DNA of 64,000 nucleotides. It comes from Megalonaias nervosa (Eukaryota; Mollusca; Bivalvia; Unionida; Unionidae). Positions within the stretch are counted from its first letter, which is position 1, and every line of letters begins with the position of its first letter. The translations under genes and the position numbers were made by a program. The stretch is taken from the NCBI GenBank assembly GCA_016617855.1, contig JAECUM010003261.1:31569-95568 (forward strand), given 5' to 3'. Below the pieces are notes generated by a model that made no database searches, was not told the DNA's origin, and saw only the letters and a list, made by a program, of their open reading frames with translations. Of the stretch, positions 1 through 9,587 are shown in pieces.

Positions 1-248
1 AGTGGCCGAGTGGTCTAATGCGCTCACTGTTACGGATCACTGCCATCTCACCTCTGTCTGCGTGAGTTCGAGTCTCAGGCTCCGCTAACGTGGGCACGTG
101 AGAAAGCCTGCCAGTAGCTTCTCATGGGTCGATGGTTCTTCCCGGGGTTTTCCAGGGTTCTTCCTCCACCAATTATACTGGCCACCATGTATAGCCTATC
201 TTGTGCTGAAAAATGGCGTTAAACCCTACAACAACAACAACAACAACT
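1..248 (+). repeat. tRNA-derived SINE (family A), copy 1
   Basis: The head looks like a class II (Ser/Leu-like) tRNA gene. An A-box-like TGGCCGAGTGGTCTAA is at 4-19 and a B-box-like GAGTTCGAGTCT is near 64-75. A unique body follows and the element ends in a (CAA)n tail near 248. The same 250-bp unit recurs at 41,791-42,042 and 46,496-46,757, where target duplications prove insertion. It interrupts the gag region of the gypsy-like element that continues from 249, so that element's 5' part lies left of the window. Confidence 0.88.
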
Positions 249-730
249 TATCCTGAAGAGCATCAGATCGAAAACTTGGAAAATGCTGCTCATGCTGTTG
301 ATAAGTATTTCTTAACTCATAAAGTTTCTGTTGTAGGCAAGTCTTTCACTCAGCAGTCTGCTGGTAGAAAGGTATCTCAGCCTAATACTACTCCTTCTAA
401 AACTCAATCTGGCACAACTTTTAAAAATCAAGCTTCTGATAAGCTTGATTCAAAATCCTTGTCTCATCCTACGTGTACTTATTGCAAGATAAAAGGACAC
501 GTTATTTCTGATTGCTTCAAACTGAAATATAAGCATCAGAATCAAGACAGACCTATCTCAAATGCTCTTATTTCTAAGAGGTCAAGGTCACAGTCATGTA
601 TTGAAAGCTATACATTTGTTGGGTCTAATAAACCCCAGTCTGATTTTATTATGGAGAATTATGAACCAGTCATGTCGAAGGGTTCAATATCACTCTTGGG
701 TGATTTGGCCAATCCTATCCCTAATAAAAA
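249..730 (+). pseudogene. gag remnant with CCHC zinc knuckle
   Basis: This is the C-terminal part of a gag-like protein. A nucleocapsid-type knuckle CTYCKIKGHVISDC (C-x2-C-x4-H-x4-C) is encoded at about 472-513, preceded by a Ser/Thr/Lys/Gln-rich segment. The frame opens inside the SINE tail, so the true gag start is not here. The frame is lost near 715-735, just before the protease region. Knuckles of this type bind the element's RNA during packaging; that role is family knowledge, not shown here. Confidence 0.75.
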
Positions 731-1264
731 TTTTAAGGAATACAGGAGCTTCTCAGAGTCTTTTATTATCTGGTACTTTGCCTTTTTCTGAGAAGTCTTC
801 TTCTAATAAGAGTGTTCTCATTCAGGGAGTAGAGTGTGGCTTTGTTAATGTTCCTCTCCATTTGTTTTGTCATCAGACTTAGTTTCAGGACCTGTGACAG
901 TTGGAATGGTGTCTTCTTTACCCGTTGAGGGCATTCATTTGTTTCTAGGCAACTACCTAGCTGGAGACAAGGTTGTGGTTAATCCACTTGTAACTGACAA
1001 GCCTTGTTTGGATCAAAAAAAGTTGATCCTATTGAAAAAGAATTCCCTGATTTATATCCAGCTTGTGCAGTTACTAGAGCTATGGCAAAGAAAGCTCTTG
1101 ACAATGATTTCGATAAGGAAAATATTCCTTTAGCTGACACATGTATTGGTCAGGCTTTTAATGAGGTCACTTTCACTCCTTGTTTGGACCAATCAAAAGG
1201 TATTGATCACAGTGATCCTCTTTTAATTATTCATTCTCTTTTTTCTAATCAGGGTGACAAATGA
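731..1264 (+). pseudogene. Retroviral-type aspartic protease region and linker, frameshifted
   Basis: Around 739-755 the sequence encodes NTGASQSLL, the aspartic-protease active-site loop with Asn where the catalytic Asp belongs. Further protease-like blocks follow: VLIQGVECGFVNVPLH at about 813-860, then SSDLVSGPVTVG and LFLGNYLAGDKV (about 870-975). The linker includes FPDLYPACAVTRAMAKK (about 1046-1096). Three frames are needed to read these blocks, with shifts near 865 and 1015. Family proteases cleave the gag-pol polyprotein; this copy would be inactive because of both the shifts and the lost Asp. Confidence 0.72.
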
Positions 1265-1495
1265 CAATCACTTGTCGTCGAACAGGAAAAAGATCCTGAG
1301 ATCTCCTGTTTGTTTTAGAGGGCCATTAGTGAAACTGAAGCCACTGAAGTACCTGTCTGTTATTTCATTAAAAATGGAATTCTTATGAGAAAATGGAGAC
1401 CTCCCGAGGTACCTGCTGGTGATGAATGGTCAGTGAATTATCAGATTGTAGTTCCAAAATCTTACAGATGGGAAATACTTAGTCTGGTCCAATAA

Positions 1496-2640
1496 ACTCC
1501 TCCGGCTAGTCATTTAGGGATAAATAAAACTTATCACAGGATCTTGACTCCTTTAAACTGGCCAAAAATCAAAAGTGATGTTTGTAAATACTGTAGATCT
1601 TGTCATGCTTGTCAAATGGTAGGAAAACCCAATCAGAAGATACCTAAGGCTCATCTGCAACCTATTCCTGCATCTGATGAACCATTTAGCAGAATAACGG
1701 TAGATTGTGTTGGTCCCTTACGTAAGACCAAGTCAGGCAACCAATATTTGTTGACCATTATGTGTGCATCAACAAGGTTCCCAGAGGCAATTCCTTTGAG
1801 GAATATTAAAACCAAAACTATAGTAAAAGCTTTGATAAAGTTTTTTACTCAATTTGGCCTTCCCAAATTTGTCCAATCGGATCAAGGGTCAAATTTTATG
1901 TCTGGAATTTTCCAGCAAGTTATGTATGAATTAGGCATTCAACAATTCAAATCTTCTGCCTATCACCCTGAGAGCCAAGGAGCTTTAGAAAGATTTCATC
2001 AGACTTTGAAGAATATGATTTGGTCATATTGCTTTGATACGGGTAAAGATTGGGATGAAGGCATTCATTTACTTTTGTTTGCTGTTAGGGAGTCAGTTCA
2101 AGAATCTTTAGGATTCAGTCCCTTTGAACTAGTTTTCAAACACTCTGTGCATGGACCATTGAAGCTGTTAAAAGAGAAACTTCTTTCTAATGAAGATACT
2201 GAATTTAATCTTCTTGATTATGTTTCTAATTTTAAGTACAAGTTGTCAAAGGCTTGTGAGGTTGCAAGAGCGAATCTGCACTCTACTCAGTCAAAAATGA
2301 AATTAAGGTATGATAAAAACTCAAAGGAAAGGAGTTTTCAGCCTGGTGATAGAGTTCTGGCTCTCTTGCCCATTCCACAAAATCTCCTTCAGGCCAAGTA
2401 TTATGGTCTGTACACGGTTGAAAAGAAAGTAAATTATTTGAATTACATCACAAACAGTCCTGGGAGGCGAAAGCAAAAACAACTTTACAACATTAACATG
2501 TTAAAGGAGTATATTGAGAGAGATAGCCAGGTAAATCATGCAATTTATTTAGTTGTACCTGTCTCACTCACTGAGGATGTAAGTGAAGAAATTCAATCGG
2601 ACTCTACCGATTTTGGAGCGACAAATCTTCGGAATTCGGA
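1496..2640 (+). pseudogene. Gypsy-type integrase, upstream of RT
   Basis: An N-terminal HHCC zinc-binding module is visible: SHLGINKTYH at about 1510-1539, then CRSCHACQ near 1591-1614. The RNase H-fold core has all three acidic residues: D in ITVDCVGPL (about 1695-1721), D in QSDQGSNF (about 1874-1897), and E in HPESQGALERFHQ (about 1963-2001). A GPY/F-like module follows (YYGLYTVEKK to INMLKEY, about 2400-2510). An in-frame TAA at 1493-1495 immediately precedes this segment, in what should be continuous pol. The integrase and RT then share one open frame, with a linker at about 2520-2640. Integrases insert the cDNA into the host genome. Confidence 0.9.
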
Positions 2641-3622
2641 AATTATGAATAATCTGGACCAGAAACTTTCGCATTTGCAACAACAAGGAAGGAATGAACT
2701 TAAACAGTTATTATTTGAATATGAGCACTTATTTCCAGATGTTCCTACGAGGACAAACAAAATTTTTCATGACGCTGAAATTGTGAATTCTAAACCTGTG
2801 AAACAACACCTATACAGGATGAACCCTCTCATACAGGAATACTTGAAAAAGGAAATTCAGTATTTACTGGAGAATGATTTCACAGAGGCCAGTAAAAGTA
2901 ACTGGAGTTCACCATGTATACTTGTTCTGAAACCAGATAAAACTTTCCATATGTGCACTGATTTTAGGAAGGTGAACAGTGTGACAAAAACAGATTCATT
3001 TCCATTACCAAGAATCGATGACTGCATTGATAAAATTGGAAATGCCAAGTATGTCACCAAATTTGAACTTCTGAAAGGATTTTGGCAAATTCCACTAACG
3101 GAAAGGGCAAAGGAAATTTCAACTTTCATGACTCCAGATGGACTTTATCAATATAAAGTAATGCCATTCAGGATGAAGGGTTCCCCAAGTACCTTTCAAT
3201 GCTTGATCAATATGACTACCTCTGGTCTAGATAATTGTGATGCTTACATCGATGATGTCATCATCTACAACGACACCTGGAAAGAACATCTAGCAACAAT
3301 TTGGAAATTCTTTGACAGACTCACTGATGCAAGTTTGACAATTAATTTATCTAAAAGTGAATTTTGCCTTGCTTGTGTAACATTTCTAGGACATATAGTG
3401 GGACATAGAGAAGTTAAACCTATAGATACTAAGGTCAAGGCTATCTCTGATTTCCCTGTGCCTGTCAGTAAAAAGCAACTGATGCAATTTTTAGGTATGG
3501 CCGGATACAATTGGAAATTTTGTTCCAATTTTTCTAATATTGCTGAGCCCCTGACAAATTTATTGAGCAAGAAAAACAAGTTTCTTTGGACTGAAAAATG
3601 TCAGGAGGCTTTGATAGGTTAA
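2641..3622 (+). pseudogene. Gypsy-type reverse transcriptase
   Basis: RT is in the same frame as the upstream integrase. Fingers and palm motifs run in order: LFPDVPTRTNK, the primer-grip-region PLPRIDD, motif A FELLKGFWQIPL (about 3061-3096), motif B-like FRMKGSPSTFQ, and the catalytic YIDD box at about 3244-3255. A thumb and connection follow (FLGHIVG, QFLGMAGYNWKF). The first catalytic Asp in motif A is replaced by Glu (GAA), which is expected to abolish polymerisation. A one-base deletion near 3608-3612 shifts the frame, so the ORF ends at 3622 instead of running into RNase H. Confidence 0.92.
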
Positions 3623-4047
3623 AAGCCATACTTAAAAGTTCACCAGTTCTTACAGCTCCAAATTTCTGTCAATCTTTTAAACTGTCTGTTGATGCAAGTG
3701 ATGTTGGGGTTGAAGCAGTATTGATTCAAGAAGATAGAAATGGTATTGACCATCCAGTGTGCTATTTTTCGAAGAAATTAAATAAGCACCAAAGAAATTA
3801 CTCAACAATCGAGAAGGAATGTTTGGCTTTGATTTTGGCATTACAACATTTTGAAGTTTACCTTAGTTCAGCTCCTTCTCCGATTGTTGTGTTTAGTGAT
3901 CACAACCCCCTTACTTTCACTGACAAGATGAAAAACATAATTCAAAGATTATTAAGGTGGAGTTTGTTGTTACAGGAATATAATCTTGATATCAGGCACA
4001 TCAAGGGAAAAGACAATTTAATTGCAGATGCACTTTCCCGTGTATAG
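3598..4047 (+). pseudogene. Gypsy-type RNase H domain
   Basis: This is the continuation of pol in the next frame after the shift near 3608. RNase H motifs are clear: KLSVDASDVGVEAVL (first Asp), NYSTIEKECLALILAL (Glu), VFSDHNPL (Asp) and a C-terminal NLIADALSRV that closes pol at 4047. No integrase follows; the next landmarks are the polypurine tract and the LTR. This confirms that RNase H is the last pol domain. Confidence 0.92.
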
Positions 4048-4174
4048 AAATGTTATTTCATGTAACCTTTGTATAATTCCTAAGAATTCTTCTTATGTAA
4101 TTTTGTTTTACCTCATGTATAATTTACATATGGTAAAAAGAAAGCTTTATTATATAAATCTTTCTTTTTCTTTA

Positions 4175-4183
4175 TGGGAGAAG
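4175..4183 (+). promoter_or_regulatory. Polypurine tract of the gypsy-like element
   Basis: The purine run GGGAGAAG directly abuts the TGTT that begins the 3' LTR. A purine tract in this place primes plus-strand cDNA synthesis in LTR retrotransposons. The position was fixed by aligning the LTR with the solo copy at 36,183-37,110. Confidence 0.7.
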
Positions 4184-5127
4184 TGTTGCGTATATGTAAT
4201 TTGATTACTTGTGTGTTAGTTTTAAATTCTCTTTTATTTTATTTTCATTACATGTTATTGTAATAACTTTATTCACTGCATTTGACTTTTTTTTCGGAAA
4301 ATTCAGTTTTCTGTTTTGACCTGATAAACACACAGTCTATTGCTACATTATATTTTTAGCTAACCTAGTTCCTGACCATGGTTCTGAATTCGTAAACACT
4401 GAGTGAAAATCATTGGTCGTTAATCAAGGTCATTCTTGGCTTGCGTGTCAACTCTACTTTGTAAACAACTTTTCATTATTGAATCTTATAGTAAGATTCG
4501 TTCAGTACAATCGAACCTGTAAATAGCCTATGTGCTAATTGACATATTATTTTACTGCGTTGTTCGGAGCTAGGTGACCAAGTGACTCCACTATGTGATC
4601 TAAAATTGTGGGTTAAAACAGATGTTTTTAGTGTTTTCAGTCAGTCATATTTTACACCTTCAGAGCTCAAGGTGTTTTTTATGTTCATACCAGTTTGATT
4701 TAGAATTCTTCTATTTTTTGGATTTAATAATTTATATTCTCTGGAAAACATACAAGTGCTCTTCTTCATAAAAATTCTTGGACAAAGACATTTAGTGGAA
4801 ATTATTCTGGAATTCTAAACTGGAACATTATAAACTGTGATTCAACGAGGAACTGTTGGCATCAGTACAACGACCTCATCTGACATCATTGCCTTCCATA
4901 TTGGAACTTCATTGGGATTTGAACTTGGATTCATTTAGAACTTTTTAGTGATAGGACTTATATTTTTAAATTCTAGGATTGATTTTTGGATTAGATTCAC
5001 AAACTGTATGTCCTTTTTCATACTTTTACCTTGTTTTCTAGGGAAACAAATTATTCTGTTAAAATTTACAAAGCTTGTTGGCTTCACTCTTTTCTTTGTT
5101 ACTTTGTACGAGCCTAGTCACATAACA
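4184..5127 (+). repeat. 3' LTR of the gmr1-type element
   Basis: The 944-bp segment starts TGTTGCGTATATGTAATT and ends AGTCACATAACA, so it has TG...CA ends. It aligns along its length, with scattered substitutions and small gaps, to the reverse complement of 36,183-37,110, which has its own 4-bp target duplication. That solo copy independently defines the ends. The LTR should hold the element's promoter and poly(A) site; I could not place either confidently. Confidence 0.85.
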
Positions 5128-6534
5128 ATAGAAAAGGAAGTCTGCTTTTTATTTAGTGCAACAATACAACAAATACTTCCGCTAGTCCGATATCAAAATA
5201 CAGTGGGCACTAAATTAGGTTCTCAGAGAAATGCTTGCTGACATAGTTGTTACAGAAACTGACACATTTTACATTTAATTACAAGACGTATTGCATTTAC
5301 GATGATTACACTTAAAAGAAACTAAAATATATAACTAGAACACAAATTTCAATTAATCAAAAATTATTTAATTGGTATTTATTTATTAAATTATTGCCCC
5401 CACTAGGCGTGACATTTTCATTGATCGAATTTTCCTTGAATATTGTTAATTGTGGTGTACTAAGAATGTTGTTTGAAAAGAAAATGTAACAAATTATATA
5501 ATTTCTTATTAAAAGTTGATAGTTCATAACGCTGATTAAAATATCCAGGTCCTATCTACCGTTTTCAACGATAAAATGAGTGATATATCAATGATTCCAT
5601 TACTAATTTTGATCCTGATTTGCTTTTAAGTTCAACAAATATGGATCAATTTTTGGGGTATTTTTTGGTTTAAAAAATGGGATCCATGCCTGACCCCACA
5701 TTATAAGCAGGTTTGCAAGTTATCAGGGCCTGAGTTATTGAGTGAGTGGTGTATGGGAACAATCATTCAATTTTTTTCAGGGAGGTTAGGGTGATTCAAA
5801 CTAATATAACAAAATATATGTGACTTTGTTAGGCAAGTGGATTTTAAATCAGAGCAAGTGATTTTCTAAAGCTTCTTGCCCTGTGACTGTCCGAAAAAAA
5901 AATGAGCACTGATTAAATACTTTCAGTATGTATGTATCTAGTTAGGAGTTATCATTTCAAGACAGTGAAATGTGCATACTGTGTACTTCATTTAAAAACA
6001 GGATGATCCAGTAGTCTGCACTGCAGACTTAGGACTGAACTAGCTGACAACCCATGTTTTTCGCTGGGTCCAGGACAGTAGTGGTGGGAACAAATTAACA
6101 ACAATACCTTGACCCTGACATGATACAAAAAAGTAAATTTTTATTAAATTATGTTTCTCTGATAACACTTGCACAATCATATTAATGTTAGGATTACTCT
6201 CTGCTACCTCTAAATAAATCCCTCCCTGAAAGATGAGAAACATCTTTCCGTCTATATATCATACAAACGAAAGGAAGAAAATCTTACCTGTAAACTCCCA
6301 TGGTTCCTGTTAGGCAGCCACTGGTATCCCAAATGTAACCAGATTACATAAGTGAAACCTTTTAACATGATGTTTGCAATGCAGAGAAGGGTGGGAGGAA
6401 ATTTAGTATCATGACTGGATATGTATTATCAGAAATACATAATTTACCCACAAATTTACTTCCTCCATCACATACATTACTGATCACATTAACATTAGGA
6501 GAATAGGTAAGCAATGGTGGAATGCTTCCAATCT

Positions 6535-6738
6535 CTACCTGTTACACATTGTAAATGCTCTACTGAAAGAATGACCTTTCCCTAATGCTAGTTTAGCACC
6601 AATGAAGACAATGTGTTTATATATGTGACTAAATCCCTGTGGGGCCCCACACCTGGTCATTGCATTATATTCAAAAGTTCCCAGATGAATCCAGAAATAA
6701 TTGCAGGGTACTGCCCAGGGCTGAAGTTGTACTTTCAT
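6535..6738 (-). CDS. Unrecognised ORF, possibly a fragment of a decayed element
   Basis: A 67-residue ORF containing LGTFEYNAMTRCGAPQGF and HIVFIGAKLALGKGH. It has protein-like composition but I recognise no family. It lies between the inverted segments at 6.2 and 8.1 kb, on the same strand as the ORF at 6,995-7,309. It could be a fragment of a transposon gene or chance. Confidence 0.2.
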   Translation of the reverse strand: MKVQLQPWAVPCNYFWIHLGTFEYNAMTRCGAPQGFSHIYKHIVFIGAKLALGKGHSFSRAFTMCNR

Positions 6739-6994
6739 GATTGGGGTGTGGCAACTATCTAGGCAGCTATCTGTGGCCTAACAAGATTCAGCTTTCTCCA
6801 TTGTGAGGTTATGTCATGCAAATGGAAGCTGAAGAAAGTAGATTGGGTGTGCCAGCCAAGTGTCTCAATGGTCTTGAACTGAGACACTACATTTGAAGGC
6901 CAGGCTCATGGAAATCACTCTAAATTCATCAGCTAAAATCTGCATTTAATAATTTAGTTGTACTTGATCCTGTAAGAGTTCAGAATACACTAAA

Positions 6995-7309
6995 TTAATG
7001 ACTCCCTTTGGCCAAGCATCCAGCGCTTTGTGAGATGATGTCTTGCTTTCCTGCCTTAAGTGGTAGCAATTGCATTTCATGGTTATTGTGGATATTCTCT
7101 ATGTGCCTCAGACTAAGTCTGATGGCATGTACAGGATCCAGCAGCTTTGCTTCTCTTAGTGGGTCAATGAAGAAGAGAAAGCGAATATTAGTTGTTGGTT
7201 GCCTAGTGATGGCAACTTGTTCAAAGAAATGAAACCAGATTACATCATTACACTTTTGTCCAATTTGCTCATTAAAACCCTTGACTATAATCCTTGTTAT
7301 GAAAGACAT
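6995..7309 (-). CDS. Unrecognised 104-residue ORF
   Basis: The ORF reads from MSFITRIIVKGFNEQIGQKC to SAGCLAKGSH and has a globular, protein-like composition with recognisable hydrophobic and charged alternation (VIWFHFFEQVAITRQP, RFLFFIDPLREAKLLDP). I do not recognise the family. No clear splice sites bound it and its frame upstream is closed. It may be part of a decayed element whose ends are the inverted segments at about 6.2 and 8.1 kb. Confidence 0.3.
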   Translation of the reverse strand: MSFITRIIVKGFNEQIGQKCNDVIWFHFFEQVAITRQPTTNIRFLFFIDPLREAKLLDPVHAIRLSLRHIENIHNNHEMQLLPLKAGKQDIISQSAGCLAKGSH

Positions 7310-9080
7310 ATCATTCCTAATACCAACACTTGATCGGGATCACTTTTCATAGCTTCAGTTGGATCTGCAATCACCGTCACCACCAGCAGTTTTTGGTATC
7401 TTTTTTAGGGAGTGGAGGTGGCATCTCAACATCCCCCATAAATCTAATTAAAGATTCTAAAGTGAGGTGAAGACTTAAATTTTCAAGCCGGTGTATTTTA
7501 AGCATGCTTATTTTCTTGGCATCGAGTTACCACTATAAAATATCAGACCAGATGTATTCTGTCAACAATGAAAACAAATTACATGTCAACCTCATCTCAC
7601 AATTGTCCTCCACAATTTAAAATCTTCTATACTTTTTGCACTTGATTGACACCCTTTAGTGAATGAGAGAAGAACAAAGAAACAGTTGCATACAACAAAT
7701 GTACAAATTGTTGAAATAAGGGTGAACTCTCATTCCTGAGAGGATTTAAGAAGTGTAAAGAAATGTAACAGATCACAACAATTTCACATGTTACCAAGCA
7801 ACAGCACATGGACAACAATGAGTGAAATGAAAGTTTCAAAATACCAAAAACAAATTCACCAGAAATCATGTAAATCTTTTATGCACAATGTAAATGCTGC
7901 TTTGACTTACTAAACCACAGAAAAGAAATGGTGGATAGGCAAAATTAAATAAATATTTAAATGGATTTCAGGAGGTACTGTTTACAGGTGAAAGCAAATT
8001 TTTAAACTGGTAACATCTGGAATACCTGCAGCTACAGTGTGGGAACAAGGGGAGTTAACACATAAGAGTTTCTTCCCTTTGACAATGATTCAGTATATAG
8101 AGGAAGAAGTTTTTCTCTTTCAGGGATGGCTGAATTTGAAGGTAGCAGAGAGTAATACTAATGTTAATGTGATCCGGTAATGTATTTGATGGTGAAACCA
8201 ATTTTTTCCAAACATCAATCAGAAACACTTCAAGGGAGATGTTATCATGGTTTATGTTCAATTTCATTTTTGGGAGAAATCTTCAGTGCAGTGTAAAATA
8301 TTTTGTGGTGTTTTGTATTAGCTGGACAAAGTGCATGAAGACAGATTCCAAAATAGTATAAAAGGGCAAGAATCATGAAATTTAGCTCACTGTAAGAAGC
8401 ATTTATACATAAAAGCTGTGGATCACCAAACTCTGATTACATACCAATATCTGTAGAGGATTAGATGGAGTTTTTAAATAAAAAAGCTTTAGGGTCTGGG
8501 GTCATTCAGTATTTACAAAACTTGTCTTTAAGTGGAGGCAAAGTTTCAGTTCATGTGTTGCTAACATTAGCTACATTAAACTTTTCTTCATTCCCTATTT
8601 ATCACAGAATATCACATAAGCTGACTCTTTGGTCTCAGCAAGCTGAGCAACTGGTTAAAGCAGATCTTGCTTTGAAGTATGAATAATTGTTCCTGAGCCA
8701 AAGTATTTAAGATTTCTAAGCAAAGAGTCAACTCTTTGTTTCACAATCATTCCGTAAACTGTCAATTAGTTAAATAAGTGTTTTGCCATTGTGCACTCAA
8801 ACAAACAAAAAAGATCAGTGATTTTTTTTAAAACTTTTATGTACTAGTGATTATTCAATTTATAGGATGGACTAAAGTATGGAGGAGAACATAATTGTGT
8901 GGAACAACATATACATTTTATTATTTTGTAAATATTGTTCACAACATTATATCTGTTGATAATAATAATAATAACAATAATAAAAATAACAGTAATGTAT
9001 TTGGTACATGACATCGTTTCAAAAATCAAGTTTGAAAGGTGAACCCACATACAGAGGCCACCTTTGTATAAAGGCCTCTC

Positions 9081-9200
<120 letters not shown>

Positions 9201-9416
9201 TAAATAAAGTTTTTTGTGGTTATGCAAATAATAACATTTTATTGGTACCTTACTTTTTGTAAATCTGAGAATGCCTTGCATTGTTTCTATAGAATAATAA
9301 TTGTTTATTAGGTCCTTAATACCTTGGTTTGTAGCAACCACAAAATTTACTGAAACTTGGTACTCCACATACAATTCTGAATTTACAATACAATAAATAC
9401 AATATTGGTATATCAC

Positions 9417-9587
9417 CTGTTTACAGCAGAGAGTGACCTGAACATCTGGATTACGGATCTTGTGACCCTCATCCAGTATCACATAGTGCCAGTTGTGTGG
9501 GAGAATGCAGTCCTGATTTAGCACCAGCGTGGAATAAGATGTGATGAGAATCCCCCGAGATTTGATGATGCTCTTCACAAGTTCAGC
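9417..9587 (-). CDS. ERCC6: ERCC6 coding exon 11, helicase motif II (DEGH)
   Basis: Encodes [20 protein letters not shown] to [29 protein letters not shown] is the Walker B/motif II box that coordinates Mg2+ for ATP hydrolysis. Acceptor TTTTCAAAG and donor CAG|GTGATA, in phase 0. It is the last ERCC6 exon I can find. The next expected segment (motif III) is absent from 1-9,416. Confidence 0.95.

Larger units (their letters stand above)
249..5127 (+). mobile_element. Ty3/gypsy-like retrotransposon with integrase upstream of RT (gmr1-type order), 5' truncated
   Basis: The order read along the plus strand is gag zinc knuckle, protease, integrase, reverse transcriptase, RNase H, polypurine tract, 3' LTR. 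RT, RNase H and integrase sequences are gypsy-like, but in ordinary Ty3/gypsy elements integrase follows RNase H. Integrase before RT is the hallmark of the gmr1 group. The copy is dead: there are frameshifts near 720-735, 865, 1015 and 3608, an in-frame TAA at 1493-1495, an Asn in place of the protease active-site Asp, and a Glu in place of the motif A Asp of RT. The 5' LTR is outside the window because a SINE occupies 1-248. A solo LTR of the family lies at 36,183-37,110 and a second internal relic at 45,240-45,930. Confidence 0.9.
5128..9080. other. Repeat-derived region downstream of the LTR, no recognised exon
   Basis: This AT-rich stretch lies between the 3' LTR and the last visible ERCC6 exon. 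Sequences near 6,170-6,250 recur inverted near 8,095-8,185 (shared core ATTACTCTCTGCTACC). A related CATTACTGATCACATTAACATTAG at 6,474-6,497 also matches the 8.16-kb segment inverted. Two unrecognised minus-strand ORFs lie between them. No ERCC6 exon for motif III (SGSP-type) was found here on either strand. Confidence 0.4.
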
